Source: Ichthyophthirius multifiliis (lineage: Eukaryota; Ciliophora; Oligohymenophorea; Hymenostomatida). Taken from it: DNA of 64,000 bases. Under the pieces are notes generated by a model. It was not told the DNA's origin, ran no database searches, and worked only from the letters and a program-made list of their open reading frames with translations. Positions 15,427 to 29,404 of the stretch are shown here, piece by piece; position 1 is the first letter of the stretch, and each line of letters starts with the position of its first letter. The stretch spans positions 64,202-128,201 of the forward strand of contig NW_004085875.1 of assembly GCF_000220395.1 (NCBI RefSeq), read 5' to 3'. A program made the translations under genes and the position numbers.

Positions 15427-18000
15427 TCAAATTAATTATTTTTTAGAAATTTAAGAGATTCTATGTTTTTTAGAATGTATATTATTATTTTTGACATTAT
15501 TAGATAAATCCAATTAAAAAACTTTTATTCCATTTATAGAGGCACATCTTTTTTGTGTAATTTATTTTTATTAGCTAATACTTAAATTATTGTTACTTAA
15601 ATTAAAATTACTTTTATTATTACTCAAACTATTAAAACTGAACTAAAATTAATTTTTAATAAAATGTTAAGTTGATTTATTATGTAAAGATTAACTTTAA
15701 TATTAATTATTTTATAAATCTTAAAAACATTATTTTTATTTATTACTAAAATTTTATTTATATTATGTTTAGCTTTATAAATAATTAATTTACATCGGGT
15801 TTAGTTTATATTCATCATTATTATCTTCAAACCTTCTTTTGTAAATTTATTAAAATATGTTTAAAGTTTAAGCATTTATATTAAGTTTACTTTAAAGTTT
15901 TTAAGTTTATAAATAGTTTTATTATACTTTATTTAAATTTTTCAATTTTAATAATTTTTCTTATATTTCTTAAGCTTAATTAACAGCTTCCTAATTCTAG
16001 TGTATTTTAAATTATTAATTATCTAACTATTAGTCTTTTTTTTATTATTATAAATTGTTTAACTTCTCAAGTATTTATTATTTTATAGGAATACTCTCCT
16101 AAAACATTTATAAATCTTTTAATTATTATTATTATTATTATTAATAATTATTTTAATTATCTTTTTAATAATCATTCAATTCCGAATTAATTACATACTT
16201 ACTTCCACGAGAATACATGTATTGATTATTATTATTATTTATATTAATATTATTATCATTATCACTTATTATAAAACTTTTTTTTTTTTTTTATAAAGTC
16301 TTTGATTTTTATTAGTCAGATTTGTTTTCAAACTATTAATAAAAATATGTTTCTTTTTATGGTGATTAGAAACTAACATATTTTTAATATTATTATTTAT
16401 TGGCTTGCTTTTGAGGAGATTAGTTATTCAATTATTTTTTAGGTGATTAAAAATTTTAATATTTAGTAGGTGATATTAACACATTGCTTGATGTTACCTC
16501 TTTATTTAAATTTTCAATTTCTTAATTATTTGATTTAGAAATACTTTTATTAAAACTTTTTTTTTCTTAAACTTATTCCTATTCTTATTTAGTATATTAA
16601 ATAGGCATTTTTAAAATATCTAAATCCAAATTAGTTCTTGATTTTCTATGTTTTATATCACTTCCTACTAAATATTAAGAGTAAGATTTTAATTATTCCT
16701 TTATATTCTTTTGTTTCTTTTTAAAATTCTCCGACTTTATTTTCAACAAATCATAAATATATTAAGATGTAGATTTGTCATTTAAAACTTTGTTTATAAA
16801 CTAATCTCTTCTAATCATTAATAATTCTCCTTTTATCGAATAACACTTGACTCCAAAACTTCTCTTTTAATTTTTTATTATATCTTCTTCTCCAAATAAT
16901 TCATTTTTTCCTAATATCGATAACTAATTATAAATAATATATAAATTATATATATAAATATAATAGTTACTGTCATCATTTTCTTATCTTATTTTTAAAT
17001 ATTTTTATTTAATTCATTAAAATTTTAATTTTGTGAATATATTTAATAGTTATTATCTTTTTATTCGAATTTTTAAAAAGTCTAAACAAAATAATATATA
17101 TAAAATATGAATTAAAGTATAAATATTTTTACAATATATTCACCACTTTTAACAATATAAACAGAATCACAATTATCTCCTTACTAAAACACAATGTCAT
17201 TTTTTAAAAAAGACATTTAAAATGTATTTAAATAAATATCTCTAATAATATTAAAACTTTGATTTTAGAATATAGGTAAATCTCTTAAATAATTAATTTC
17301 TTTGATTAAATTATTTTCTTCTTATTCTCTTAAAATATTTTTAAATTTTTATTTTGATAAAATTGCTAAATCTGCATTATGTTCAAGATTTATTATTGAT
17401 GCCAATCTCGGTGTATTATAAATTAAAGATAGTTCACCAAATCCACTTCCACTTTCAAGGTATTTAACACATTTTATATGATTATTTTATTAACTATCTT
17501 ATTTTTTATCTTAATTATTTTGCGTATTCATATATCTCATATTTATATATACCCCTAATATTCCTTCTAAAATTAAGTAAAACTTATCTCCTATTGAACC
17601 TATATTTCAAATAAATGTTTTTTATTTTTTTAAAATAAATAAAACTACCTTATTCAAATATTACCTAATTAGATTTAGCATTTTCATATGTCATATTTTA
17701 AATACATTCATAATGAATTTATTCTTAACCATTTTATGCATATTTTTAAAAAAAAGGAATTTGCTTTGTGGCTATAACTATTTCTTCTGTTTATTGTTTA
17801 GATCTTTTATTGTTTGGAGTTTTGAAATATTAAATAACGTTCTTAATATCAAAAAAAAAAAAAAAAATGTAAACTTTCATAATATTTAATTATTAAATTT
17901 TTTTATATTGTTTTAAAACTTTTTCATATATATAATTTTTTTTTTTTCTTACATCTAATGTTGGGAATATTTATTTTATTTTTTATGGTTTATGAATCAT
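15427..18000 (-). CDS. protein with two cyclic-nucleotide-binding domains
   Basis: The first domain contains GDKFYLILEGILGVYI and the phosphate-binding cassette FGELSLIYNTPRLASI, close to the PKA regulatory-subunit consensus and keeping its Arg. The second domain contains FQQGDNCDSVYIVKSGEY, an insertion, then NELFGEEDIIKNQKRS, a weaker cassette. Four introns are clear, including a roughly 32-base one near the N-terminus. No PKA inhibitor sequence is seen upstream, so this is better called a ciliate cNMP-binding protein than PKA-R. A long Gln/Asn/Ser tail with repeated Ser-Pro sites follows. Its last part is in another frame after a run of 15 T at 16278-16292, probably a miscounted homopolymer. 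Confidence 0.85.
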
Positions 18001-18546
18001 TTTTTTATTTTTATAAATAATATTAGAGGCGGTATTTTTTTATTTTTTTTAATTAATAATATTTACCTTTAGAATAAATGAAAATATAAATTTAATTTAA
18101 TAATAAAATTTAATGCACGAATATGCTAAAACAATAAATTAGTAAATATAAAAAGTTAATTTATTGGAAAAAAAAAGATAAAACAAAGATTTTATTAACT
18201 TTTTAATTTTTTAATTTATAAAAATTAAAAATTGGCCAAAATATTTTTTCTTAACACTATAAAATAGCATTTTATTTTGACTTGATATAATAATATTAAT
18301 AATTAATAAATTAAATATATTTACTGTTTAATTATTTTAAATATAAATCTTATTAATTATTTATTTTTATTTTTATTTTTAAATTTTGTTCAAAATATTT
18401 TAAAAATAAATTTTATACTAATATTTATTATAATTTATGTTTTTAATAATTTTAATTAATTAATTTATCGATTTATTTATATATATAAAACTAATTTTAT
18501 ATGAAATTAACATAGATTTAAAATTAAAATAATATTTTAATATAAA
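18001..18546. other. divergent intergenic region
   Basis: About 545 bases between divergently transcribed genes, so it should hold both promoters. Only A/T tracts and a few TAATTAAT-type palindromic stretches are visible; no defined element can be assigned. Confidence 0.5.
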
Positions 18547-21500
18547 ATGAAAATATTAACAAATTTTTTATTTTACTAATTATTAAAAATATTTCTAATA
18601 TTAAAAATTATTTATACTTAATAAGAAAATGATGAAATAAACATATATATTTAGGATCCTTTATTATAGAAACAATTCCATAATAAATAACTAACTTAAA
18701 TCATAACACATAGTTTTTATTAAAACAATATATTTTTAGTTTTTGAAAATGAAATGCTTTAAATATACGATGACCGTATTTATGAATTATAAACTGAGGT
18801 AATTTTGAAAATATTATCTTTATAAATATCCCAAAAAGGGTAAATATATGCAAACTTAGGCTAAAATGGTGGAATTTAACTGCTTCATTTTCAAAACTAA
18901 AAATTTATGTATTCATAAATAGTAAATAAATAAAATTTCGAAATAGATTTTTTCTAAATATCTTAAGATAATAATTACATATTTATATGTTCTTATTCCT
19001 AATTTTTAATATTAGAATTAAATGAATACTAATAATTTAATCAAAATATAGTTTATAAATATGGATAAGAATACTAATTTTTAAAAAAGCATACTTTGGG
19101 TTTTTTTGTTTCAAATAATTTTGTTTTTTTATGTAATTAGGATTTAGGTTTGTTTATTTATAATATAAAATATATATATGAAACAAACATATTTTAAATT
19201 TATAATGGTTTGAATTTGACATAAATTCATTTTATTGAAGATAATTAAATATTATATGGAATAAGCCCAGATACCTAATGCATAAAAATAATAGACATAA
19301 AAATGATGGTAAAATATTAAACTAAATATGTTCTTAAGAGAAGAAATTATAGGCTCATTCTATATTGATTATTATTAAAAAATGCTTTTAATTGGGATTT
19401 AGACATAAGGTATATTTATTTATAGAATAGAAAACGAAAAATCTTATTTAAACTAATTTATTCCAATATTTAACTTTGTAATACATCTAAATATGAAACT
19501 AAACAGGGGACTCATTTATTTCGGTGATGCATAAAATTTAATGATTTTCGAAAGCTAAAAATTAAGTAGTCTTTAACAATAGTAGTAAAACGACTAAAAC
19601 TCTATTAATATTTATAATAAACATTAATGTTTTCTAACCGTTGATATTTAAGATGAATATCCCTATTAAAGTTAAATTGATGAAGATGGTTCTTTTTTAT
19701 TTATAGCAGCAGGTTTCCAAGGATTACTTGTATATGATCTTAGGGATATTTACTTTCCAAAATAAATCTTCAGTAAGGCAAAACACAATGTATCACATGA
19801 TACTTTACTTTATTTATAAAAAAAGTAAATTTTAATAGTTGGATAGTCTGAACAAGGTATGATTTTTTACAAAATCAATAAACAAGAAGACCAAAAAATA
19901 TAAATAATTGAAATTAAAGAGTTTAAATTAGAAGATGTAGCTAATGATTGTGACGATTTAACTTCTAATGATTAGGAAAATATTATAGTTTGCGCAAATG
20001 GGATATAAGGTTTTTATGCTATTAACATTTACGATATCCAAAATATATATGAAGTCGGAAGATTTAATATACAATCTATTTCTACAGGAGTAGAAAGTGT
20101 AGTTTTTAATAATTAATTTACTAAAGGATTTTATGCAATAAGAGGAGAAGGAGTTGGTTATTTTAAAATATAAAAAAAAGACACAAAAAATTTCGAATTT
20201 AAATTTGTTGAATTTTTTTACACTTATGGAGCTGAATATATCAGGTTTGATAATAAAAATTAGAATATTGTATATGTAGCTGACGGATTAAATGGAATTA
20301 CAATATATAAATGTGTTGATTTAGATAATGTTTATTTATTTAAAAGAATTTTTATAAATGGTTGGGCTATAAAATTTACTTAAACAAGCTTTAAAGATAA
20401 TATGTTGATAGTAGTTTAAATGGGAAAAGGTTAAGTTTCTTTGATTGATTTGATTTAATATAGAAAAGTTTCTTAATTATAATTTGGTTAATAATAAAAT
20501 GCTTACTCTATTGTTTTTCATCCCAAAAACCATTTTTTTATATATACTGTTCCTAAAGGATTTAGAATATGTTTTTCTAAAAATCCTATTTAAATTCATA
20601 CTCATATAAAAAATGATGGTATTTATTAAACGAATTTTGAACTTTTTGTTGGATAAAATGTAGAATTTAAATTTTCTCCTCTTTTTATAGAAAAATAAAT
20701 TTGGATTAGTTAAATTTTTTTGTATAAGAATTTCTAAATTATTAAAACTCCTGACTATTATAATTTAGATTCTTTCTAAAATCTAGTTAATATGTATGTT
20801 GATAAAACATCTATTGATATTGATTCTGAAGGAATTAATATAATTTTACTTTTGATTAAAATTGAATTAAATGCTGATGATTTTAATAATTAAAAGTTAA
20901 ATTTAATTGGTAAAAATCTATTTAATTAATTAGTAAATTTTTTTTTTTTTAAATATTTTTTTTTATTTATATAAAAGTAATAATATAATTATATTGATGA
21001 AAATGGATTTATTTCTAATTCTTTTACTCCATTCAAGGAATTTTAAAGTTAATTTTAAAGTTATCTTAAGGAATTATATAATTAGGAAGTTTATAATTTT
21101 ATAAATACTATATTGAGTAGAAGTATATTTTTTTATCCAATTAAATTTTATGTTCATCCTTCTTTATCTTTCAATATTAACTAATAAGAAAATACCGTGA
21201 TAAGTTCATAAACTTAAATAAAAATTTAGCTTGAAGTATTTAATAATTATCAGGAACCACCTCATTTTTTAGTGAAAAAATATCAAGAAGAAGAAGTAGT
21301 TTTATCTTTGGTTAAAAATAATACTTATTTATCGATATAAGGCGATAAATAAAAAATAAATAATATATTGAATGGATAAATATTAATATCTTAATATATA
21401 GAAAATTCATGTGTTAATGTAAAGATACAGGATGAAATAAATAATGATTATACATATACTTTTAAACTAGATTAAATGAAAATTTTATAAATAAAAGAGA

Positions 21501-23109
21501 GCCTAAAAATATAATATCCATTTTAAAAACAATATGAAGAATAATATCCTGAAGGTCTAATTGTAGAAACATAATAAACAATAAAATTTTAATTTAACTT
21601 TAAATAAAATAGATTATATAATATTAAATTAAATATTAGTGTAAGTAAAATTGAAATAAATTATTAAAAAATAAAATAAATAAATAAATAAAAAAAAGGT
21701 TTCTTCTAATATTAATAATATTGAAGTTATTGAAAATGAACTTTATTATATGGTTATTATTAAAGGAGAGTTAAATAATTATAAAAAAACATTTAATATT
21801 TAATTTCTTATCAATGATGATTATGAATAAATCAAAGAAAATATTTAAGTAACTTTTTCTAAAATTCCTATAAAAATAATTTTGAGATATTTGCTTGCTT
21901 TGATAATCACTTTAACAATTATTATATTTTTATTTCTTTTTAGAAAATTTATTCATTAATACTTTTATAAAGAACTTTACACTTATAAAGAGATAAACCT
22001 TAACTATGAAGATATCCTGTATAAAAAAATAATACTTTTTCCTCATATATATAAAAATATAACTTTGCTTTTTAAATAATTGAATAAAAAAGAATTTGAT
22101 AAAATTTAAAATTTAGATGATTTTATTGAAAAAATGCTTAAAATTTATTAAAAATAACCTGAGATATATTAATTTATTAACGAGTTCGATTTTATAAATA
22201 AATAATCAAGACTTTATCACGGTTTTTATAGTATCTATATTTAAGAAAAGCTTAAAAAGAACTTAATAATTTTATAAATATATAAGTAATTTAAAAAAAA
22301 TTCTTAAAAATAATATAAGAATGTTGATTGGTATAAAGTATATAAAATCAAAAAAAATATTTATATATAAATTTACACATAAATTAATTTACTTTTGGAT
22401 AAAGGAATTTATATCTAATTAATATGAATTTTAATCATTTTAATACAAATTTTTATCAAAAAATGATTCAGAAACGTAAAAAAGAGAAAGCCATTAAATT
22501 TTTAAAAGAGTAACAATAACATAATAATCAATATATCTATCTTCTTAAGAATACTAAAAAAGCTTAATTCAAGAAGATCTATTCGGAAAAATAAATATTA
22601 ATACAGATTTAATAGAAACCAAAATTATGCTATAGTAAGTATCTCATTAAATATATTAAGAGAACGAAAACTTATTAAATGAAGCTTTGAAAGCAGAATT
22701 TTATGGATTCGATATTGATTAAAAACCTTCTTTTTAAAAATCTTCAATAGGAGAAGTTATTCATTTAGGAGAAAAAGATATTTAAGAAATAAGATCATTT
22801 TTCAAATCTAAACGTGAAACTGTTAATTAAAAAGTATTTATTTAGAAATTTAGAAATTTTTTTAATTTAGATTTTTAGAGAGTATATTCAAATAAAAATG
22901 GATTTAATCTACCGAATTGGATTTCTTTAGAAATTGTTGATAATACTTTTATTTTTACAGGTATTCCAAAAAAATAAAATAAAGGATAATATTTAATTTA
23001 GTTAATTAATTCTAAAGGATATATATGTTACTAATTCAATATTAATGTCTTTAATTAGAGTAAAAAAAATGCAAAAACACAAAATTAAATTTCTAATAAT
23101 ATATAATGA
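18547..23109 (+). CDS. large LVIVD-type beta-propeller membrane protein
   Basis: The protein starts with a short hydrophobic segment after MKILTNFLFYQ that could be a signal peptide. Repeats of the LVIVD kind follow, such as YIRFDNKNQNIVYVADGLNG and SLFLIAAGFQGLLVYDL-like blades, then a long extracellular region. One strong membrane helix (near 21860-21960, ILRYLLALIITLTIIIFLFL) is followed by a Lys-rich cytoplasmic part. The C-terminal segment NWISLEIVDNTFIFTGIP resembles a dystroglycan-type cadherin-like fold. An intron near 20935-20980 is in phase. The frame breaks near 19320-19345, 22420 and 22575. A ciliate-specific surface protein is likely; ligand unknown. TGA is at 23107-23109. Confidence 0.7.
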
Positions 23110-23486
23110 TTAAAAAAAAAAAAATTAATATATTTGTGAACTTATTATTGTTTATATGATAAATATTTTTATTATAATTTAAATTAATAATATTAGGTTT
23201 AAATTTAATACAAAATAAAATTTATTAAATATGAAAAAAATATATTTAAGCAATGTTTTAGGTATTAATTATTCAAATTCTTTTTTTTTGTCTCTTTTAA
23301 ATAATATTTATATAAAAATATGAATTATTAACTATAAAAAAATTTAATTTTTAAAATAAAAAAATATTTTAAAATTTTCAAATAAGAAGTCTATAAAAAT
23401 CTTTATTTTTTTAAAAAAAATTAATTAATAAAATACATTTTCAATATAAAATATTTACAATTTCTAACAAAAAAATAAAAAAAAAA
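23110..23486. other. intergenic AT-rich spacer
   Basis: About 377 bases between tandem genes, made of A/T runs and ending in an A-rich leader before the next ATG. Nothing else is recognised. Confidence 0.55.
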
Positions 23487-26201
23487 ATGCGAAAAGTATT
23501 AATTATATTCTTCATTATTTTATAAATTTCAATATAAATAAGTATATAAAATTCATTCGAAAATCTAATTTAATAAGAATTTTTAGATTTAAATATGTAT
23601 TTAACTAATTAATTAGATAATTAAAATAACTAAAAAGTTGAACCAATAATATAAAAAATATAATAAGATTCTAAATAATATATATTATCGTAAACATCAA
23701 TTAGATAATAACTAGAAAATGACCAATAAATCAATACAAATATTAAAAATATAGATTCTGACAGTATTTTCGATTAATAAAAAAAATAATAGCAGCCATA
23801 AGAAATATAAGATATTTCGGACTAAATATTAAATAAAATGAAAAATTAATCAAAAACCTAGGTAGCTTAATAAGAATAAATTCCTTTAAAATAACAAAAT
23901 TCTCAAGGTTCATATTCATCAGAAAAAAATGAAGAATAATAAAACGATTTTGAAAAATAATCAAACTAAAATTCAGAAGAATTAGCAAACTAAGAAAAAT
24001 AAGAAGATGTATAATTAATGAAAGAAATAAACGATTTAATGAATTCAAAAAGCGAATAATAAGAAATAGAAGAATAAATAATTCCCCAAAATTGTAATTT
24101 AAATGGATATTTCGATCCAAACGAAGGAATAATGAATTGTGATAAAGGAACAAACGATATAAGAATTGAATAATAAAAAACATAGGAATAAATAATATAA
24201 GAAATGGATAAAATGAGCTAGGCGGAAAAATCGATATATTATTGTTTGATTTTAAGTTTTTTAATTCTTATTTTGATTATTATAGTCGCCATAAGAGATT
24301 TCTTGAGTAGAAAATTAGCAAAATATTATATTAAAGCTTTAAGGATTATCACATTGGATGTTATTATTCTCGTTAGTATGAACGGGATTATCCAAATACT
24401 TTATTATAATAAGTTTTTGGATATTATATAAAAATAATATTTTAATATTTATGCTTTTTCAATTAGTTTTTCTCTTTTTGCAATTTTTTGGGTTTTATTA
24501 GCTATTATTTATGCTTTTATATTGTAATCATTTAGTAATTAATATTATTCTTACGAGAAAAACTGGCCAAAAAGAAACAATTTATTGACTAATTTTGAAG
24601 AATTAAATGATCAAGGATATGAAGAGATGATAAAAAATATGCATTATTTTATAATAAAGGAAGATTTTGTAATGCCAATTTCTCACTTAACATATTTAGA
24701 GCCTATGGTCCTCCGTTAAGATTTTAATTTTGCAGAATATTTAGGAAGAGTGTAAGCAAAAAGCCTATTGAATATTTTTACTATTAATTTGGTTTCATTT
24801 CTTGTTTTAATTTTTTTCTTATTAAGCATTTATTTAATAAACATGCTAAAAAACTGGCTAATAGAAAATATAATTTTAATTGTAATTTTAATAATTATAA
24901 TAATAATGTCCCTAAACTAAAATAAAATCCAACTCTAAATCACTAAACAAATTCTAGTATATAATCTAAACGACGAAATTTTATATAATTTTAAATTTCT
25001 AAATCTCAATGAGAATGAAAAAAATATAAACTTTAAATCAAAAATAGTATACCCTTTCTATTTACAAGGAAGGCATAAATACTTAGAAAAAAATGTTTCT
25101 AGACATGAAGTTTAATTTCCTTTTTCGGCTCTTTATTTTCCTATTAGATTAATGCATTTATGTCTTATTTTGAGTATTATTTGGTTGCTTATTTTCGTTT
25201 TTGTTTATATAAAATTTATTTTGGAGGAGATTTTTTGTTAATTTTTTTTCGCTTTTGGATTGTTTCTTATTCTTTTTAATATATTTTTCGTTTTTCCTAA
25301 TTTTCTAAGGAAATATTCCATAAACTCAAATGTATAATAATTAAAAGACATCGAAATTATTGAAAAAGTAGTTTTTTAATAAAAAAAATAAATCTTCATT
25401 TCATTCTCTAAATTTTATAGATTCTTAAAACATTATTACAGAATTAATTATTAAGTAAGAAAAGACGAAACATTAGTTTATAGATAAATAATAGTTGATC
25501 AAATATAATAATTATTTTAACAAAACTCTGGAATAAATCTCGATATAATATAAATTTCACAAAAATTAGGCTTTCTTCAAATAGAAGATGAAGAACTGTA
25601 TTATTTATAAGAAGCAGCTTTAATAAAAAGCTAAAAATAAACAGATTTGTAATAAATTAAAACTATGAATGGTTTTGCATCTCGAATTTCTTTAAATTCA
25701 GATGACATAGATTAAAAAAATTATATTCCTCCTTTTTAATTATAATAATAATCTTAATCTCATAGCTAAGTCGAACTTTTTGATGAAAATAAAAGCAATG
25801 AAAAAGAAAAAAATAATAATATTGATTAATAAGAAGTTTTATAAGAGCTTGAAAATAAAAAAGATAATTAATAATAAAAAGAAAATGATAAAAAAAATAT
25901 ACCTATAGTCGAATTTTAAATTTAAAATATTTTATAAGCCTGTTAAATTTTTACTGAAGAAGTTAAATTCGATCCTTACTATATATCATATTAAATTCTT
26001 TTTTCTATTTTTGAAGGTAACTCTAAAATAAGTGTTTAAATGTTTTAATAGACAATAAAAGAAATTCAAAAAACTATTGAAAAATAAGATATTGATATTA
26101 TTTTCAATGAGATTTTCTATTTAGCTGATTAAAATTAAGAAGTTGATATCAAATAAATTGCTTCTTTAATTAGAGACTCTATTGAGAATTTACCTAGATG
26201 A
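23487..26201 (+). CDS. intronless seven-helix membrane protein with signal peptide
   Basis: A single uninterrupted code-6 frame of 904 residues, with no intron or frame break. The N-terminus MRKVLIIFFIILQISIQIS looks like a signal peptide. A Gln/Glu/Ser-rich outer segment of about 200 residues follows, ending in a small Cys motif (CNLNGYFDPNEGIMNC). Seven hydrophobic helices can be counted between about 24230 and 25310, in groups of three, two and two. A soluble Gln-rich C-terminal tail of about 280 residues ends at TGA 26199-26201. The layout recalls a receptor-like seven-transmembrane protein, but I recognise no family signature such as DRY or NPxxY. I call it a putative membrane receptor or transporter of unknown function. 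Confidence 0.75.
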
Positions 26202-27000
26202 TATAAAACATGATTTTTATATAGGATATTTTTAAATAAAAATAAATTAATAATTTTATATTTTTGATTTTTTTATTTTTTACTTTAAAAAATTATTTTT
26301 AGATTGATAATATTTTTTATTTTTGTTTGTTTGTATTTACTTAATATTTTTTTATTATTTATTGATATTAAATAAGCTTATATTTAAATTATATTAATCA
26401 AAAACGAATAATTATATTCTATTTTCGTTATATATAATATAAATTAAATATTAAACCAAATCTTATCTACTTTTTTACTTTATCGAATTTTATGTTATTT
26501 TTTTTTTATTACTTCAATAATTATTTAGAATTAAAAAAAACCTATATATGGTTTTATTTTTTAGAATATTTTATTTTTAATAATTTTTTTTTTTTATTAA
26601 TTTTAGATTTATAGAAAAATTAAGTAAAATTATATAAATTCATTAATAAAATTTAAAAATTTGTGGATTTTAATCACTAAATAATTTTTTTAGATATGCT
26701 TAAAATACTTGATATCTATTATAAAATTAATTTTCCTTACTTTTATATTGAAAAAAAAATCTTTTTTTTAAATCAATAATAAAAGATATTATATCTAATT
26801 AATATTTAAATTCATTTATATAAATCTGTTTAATTCTAAATCATTATATTTATTTAAATAAAATAATAACATAATTTTAGCGCTTTATAAATAATTTTTT
26901 TTTTTTTCTAAAAAAATATATATAAATTAATTTATTTTTTATAATTATCCAATTTATTTTTTCTAAAAAAAGTATAAATATCTAATCTATATATAAAAGA
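26202..27000. other. intergenic AT-rich spacer
   Basis: About 800 bases of A/T tracts. Several TTTTTTTT and AAAAAA runs are present but no coding pattern, RNA gene or array is visible. Confidence 0.6.
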
Positions 27001-29075
27001 ATGGCTAAAAAATGTACAGAAAAATAAAGAAAATAAGAAAGCTCAGTTTAAAATGAAAATGGAAACATCTAAAAGAAAATAAAGAAATGCGAGTTAAAAT
27101 AACATAATTATATGACAAGACTAAAAATACAAATTAAAGAAAAGTAAAATTTGTAATATACAAATTAAAGTAATATATATACGTAGAATACTAAAATTCC
27201 AGGTTCTATTTTTTCTTAAAAAAATCTTTGCACAACAGATTATTTTTCTAGTCAAAACACTGGTTTAACTTAAACAATATCTTTATCAAATTATAACAAA
27301 AATTCTAGTTAAGAAAATGAAAAATTATCATTATATAATTATAACAAAGTAAATAACTTTAAAGAAGAAACTATAACTTAAGAAAAATTCGAATAAATAA
27401 TTTTTAACTTTGAAAACTTCACTCATTATAAAGGAAAAAGACTTAAAATTATTAAGCTTTTTGAAGAAAATAAAGAAATTAATTAAAATAAACTTATTTA
27501 ATAAAAAAAAATTACAAAGAGTTAGTTGTAAAAATTTATTACTTAAGACTCATCATCATAAGTAGAAGATGTTTTCTTTGAACTTTAAGAATCTATATCT
27601 GAATACTGTTTTATTATACCTTCGAATATTACATGTTATAAATAATATAATACTAGTAGTATTTCAGTACTTTCTTTTAAAAAACGTTTACAAATTATTG
27701 ATTGGATAATAAAATAAGGACACAATTTATAATATTCTAGATAAATTGTTTAATAATCTATAACTTTATTTGATATTTTATTTTTAAAAGAAAATTTTTA
27801 ACTAAAAGATAGCTAGACTTTATTATATGCTGCAGCTTGCTTGTTTATATGTTCGAAAAAAGAAGTAAATAATTAAACTTAAATATTATTATTAAAAATA
27901 TAAATAAAATTATATATATCATTATTTAATATAATTAATGAAAAATTTAAATCTTATATAAAAATAAAAAATACATTAACAAAATTTTAAATAAAAATGC
28001 ATTTTTTATAAAAAATATATTATTTTTTAAAAAAATAATACTTATCCAATTTTATTTAATTATTTTAAAAAATAGTAATTATCATTTTTTTTTTTTATGT
28101 TATTATTATTTTTTATAGAATCATTAAAACAATATTATTAAATTGTTCATTGAATTAACTAATAACCAATTTTAAGAATAAGAATTTTTACAAGCAGAGC
28201 TAAATATTTTAAATGTTTTAAATTGGAAAATAAATCCGGTATGCTTAGAAACTATAAATAATATAATAATATAAATATTTGAAAATAAATATTTTAGAGG
28301 ATGCTAATGTTTAAAAGATAATCCATATTTTTGCTTTACTTTAAATACACTAGTTGACTTAGTTAATATTAGACAAAACTTATCAAATTTTTAATTTTGT
28401 ATTAAGAATATAGCTTTAGCATCAATTTATATTGCAGTAACTTTAACCTAGAGTTGCTTTTAGAGTTTATAACAAGCTTAAATTGAATTATCTGAAAATA
28501 TTTTATATATTTCTTAATAATAATTATCTGCATCCTTTAATAGCAGTATGTATGCAAAAATAAATGAAATATTTTCTTAGTTTATGAAAAAATATTTTAA
28601 ATTATAATCAATAAGTGATATTGCTTTAGAAATTTAATATTTAGCTAAATTACTAGAGTTTTTTAATGATAAGACAGTAAAAAAAATATAAATAATATAA
28701 ATTATTACAAGTATTTTTTTAAAAAAAATTAAAAGATTTATAGAAATGCAAAAAAAAGTAATTAAATTCAATAATATTTTAATAGTTCTACTATTTTCAT
28801 AAATTCATTAAAAGATTATTGAATATAATTAGTAAAATATAATTATTATAAATTAAATAATATTTATATTCTTTTTTCCACTATATATTCAATTATAATA
28901 TTTTTTATTTTTTGTAATCAAAAATGTTTATATAATTTTATTTATTCTATAAATGTGGAATAAGATGATATTAATATACTGTCAAATTATTCGAAATAAT
29001 AATATAAAAAATAATTTTATTTAATTTAGAAATATTAAATTTAAAATTAATATATTAATAAATTTATATTTTTGA
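27001..29075 (+). CDS. cyclin (N-terminal cyclin box) protein
   Basis: Cyclins activate cyclin-dependent kinases. After a Lys/Gln/Ser-rich N-terminus of about 220 residues comes a cyclin box: FKKRLQIIDWIIKQGHNL, QSITLFDILFLKENFQLKDS, LLYAAACLFICSKKE, then after a 254-base intron (27865-28118) NIIKLFIELTNNQFQEQEF and ILNVLNWKINPVCLETI. These match the five helices of the box, including the Arg-x-x-x-Ile-Asp-Trp start. A second box-like region follows to about 28690. Beyond this the sequence becomes low-complexity; no TGA appears until 29073-29075, so the true C-terminus may lie earlier and the end is uncertain. Subtype cannot be fixed. Confidence 0.75.
27865..28118 (+). other. long intron in cyclin gene
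   Basis: A GTAAAT...TTATAG interval of 254 bases in phase 0 between two parts of the cyclin box. It is several times longer than other introns here and may hide a small exon. Confidence 0.6.
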
Positions 29076-29126
29076 TAAATAATAATAATAATTTAGTCAA
29101 ACTTTTTAATAATTAAATAAATATTT

Positions 29127-29128
<2 letters not shown>

Positions 29129-29160
<32 letters not shown>
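29129..29160. repeat. (AT)n microsatellite
   Basis: A pure alternating AT run of about 32 bases in the spacer after the cyclin gene. Confidence 0.9.
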
Positions 29161-29163
<3 letters not shown>

Positions 29164-29404
29164 TAAAAATAATATCTATTATAAAAAGAGGTGTAATATA
29201 TATAGTTTTATTCTATTTAAAATAATAATAATTTTAAGATTTTAATTATATAAAAAATATAATTAAACAAAAAAATATTATAATTATAAAAAATATTAAT
29301 TTATTTTAAATAAAAACAATAGTAAAATAAGTATAATTATTTATATATTAAAATCAAAATAAAAATAACAATTTTTATAAAGAGATTTAAATTTTATTTT
29401 TAAA

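Noticed and set aside
18020-18045. GAGGCGG stretch as a tRNA or other RNA gene
   Set aside because: No cloverleaf can be drawn and flanks are poly-T; isolated G-rich bases only.
23743-24183. 146-codon minus-strand ORF rich in Leu, Ile and Phe
   Set aside because: It is antisense to the Gln/Lys-rich ectodomain of the seven-helix protein; hydrophobic antisense frames are expected from such codons.
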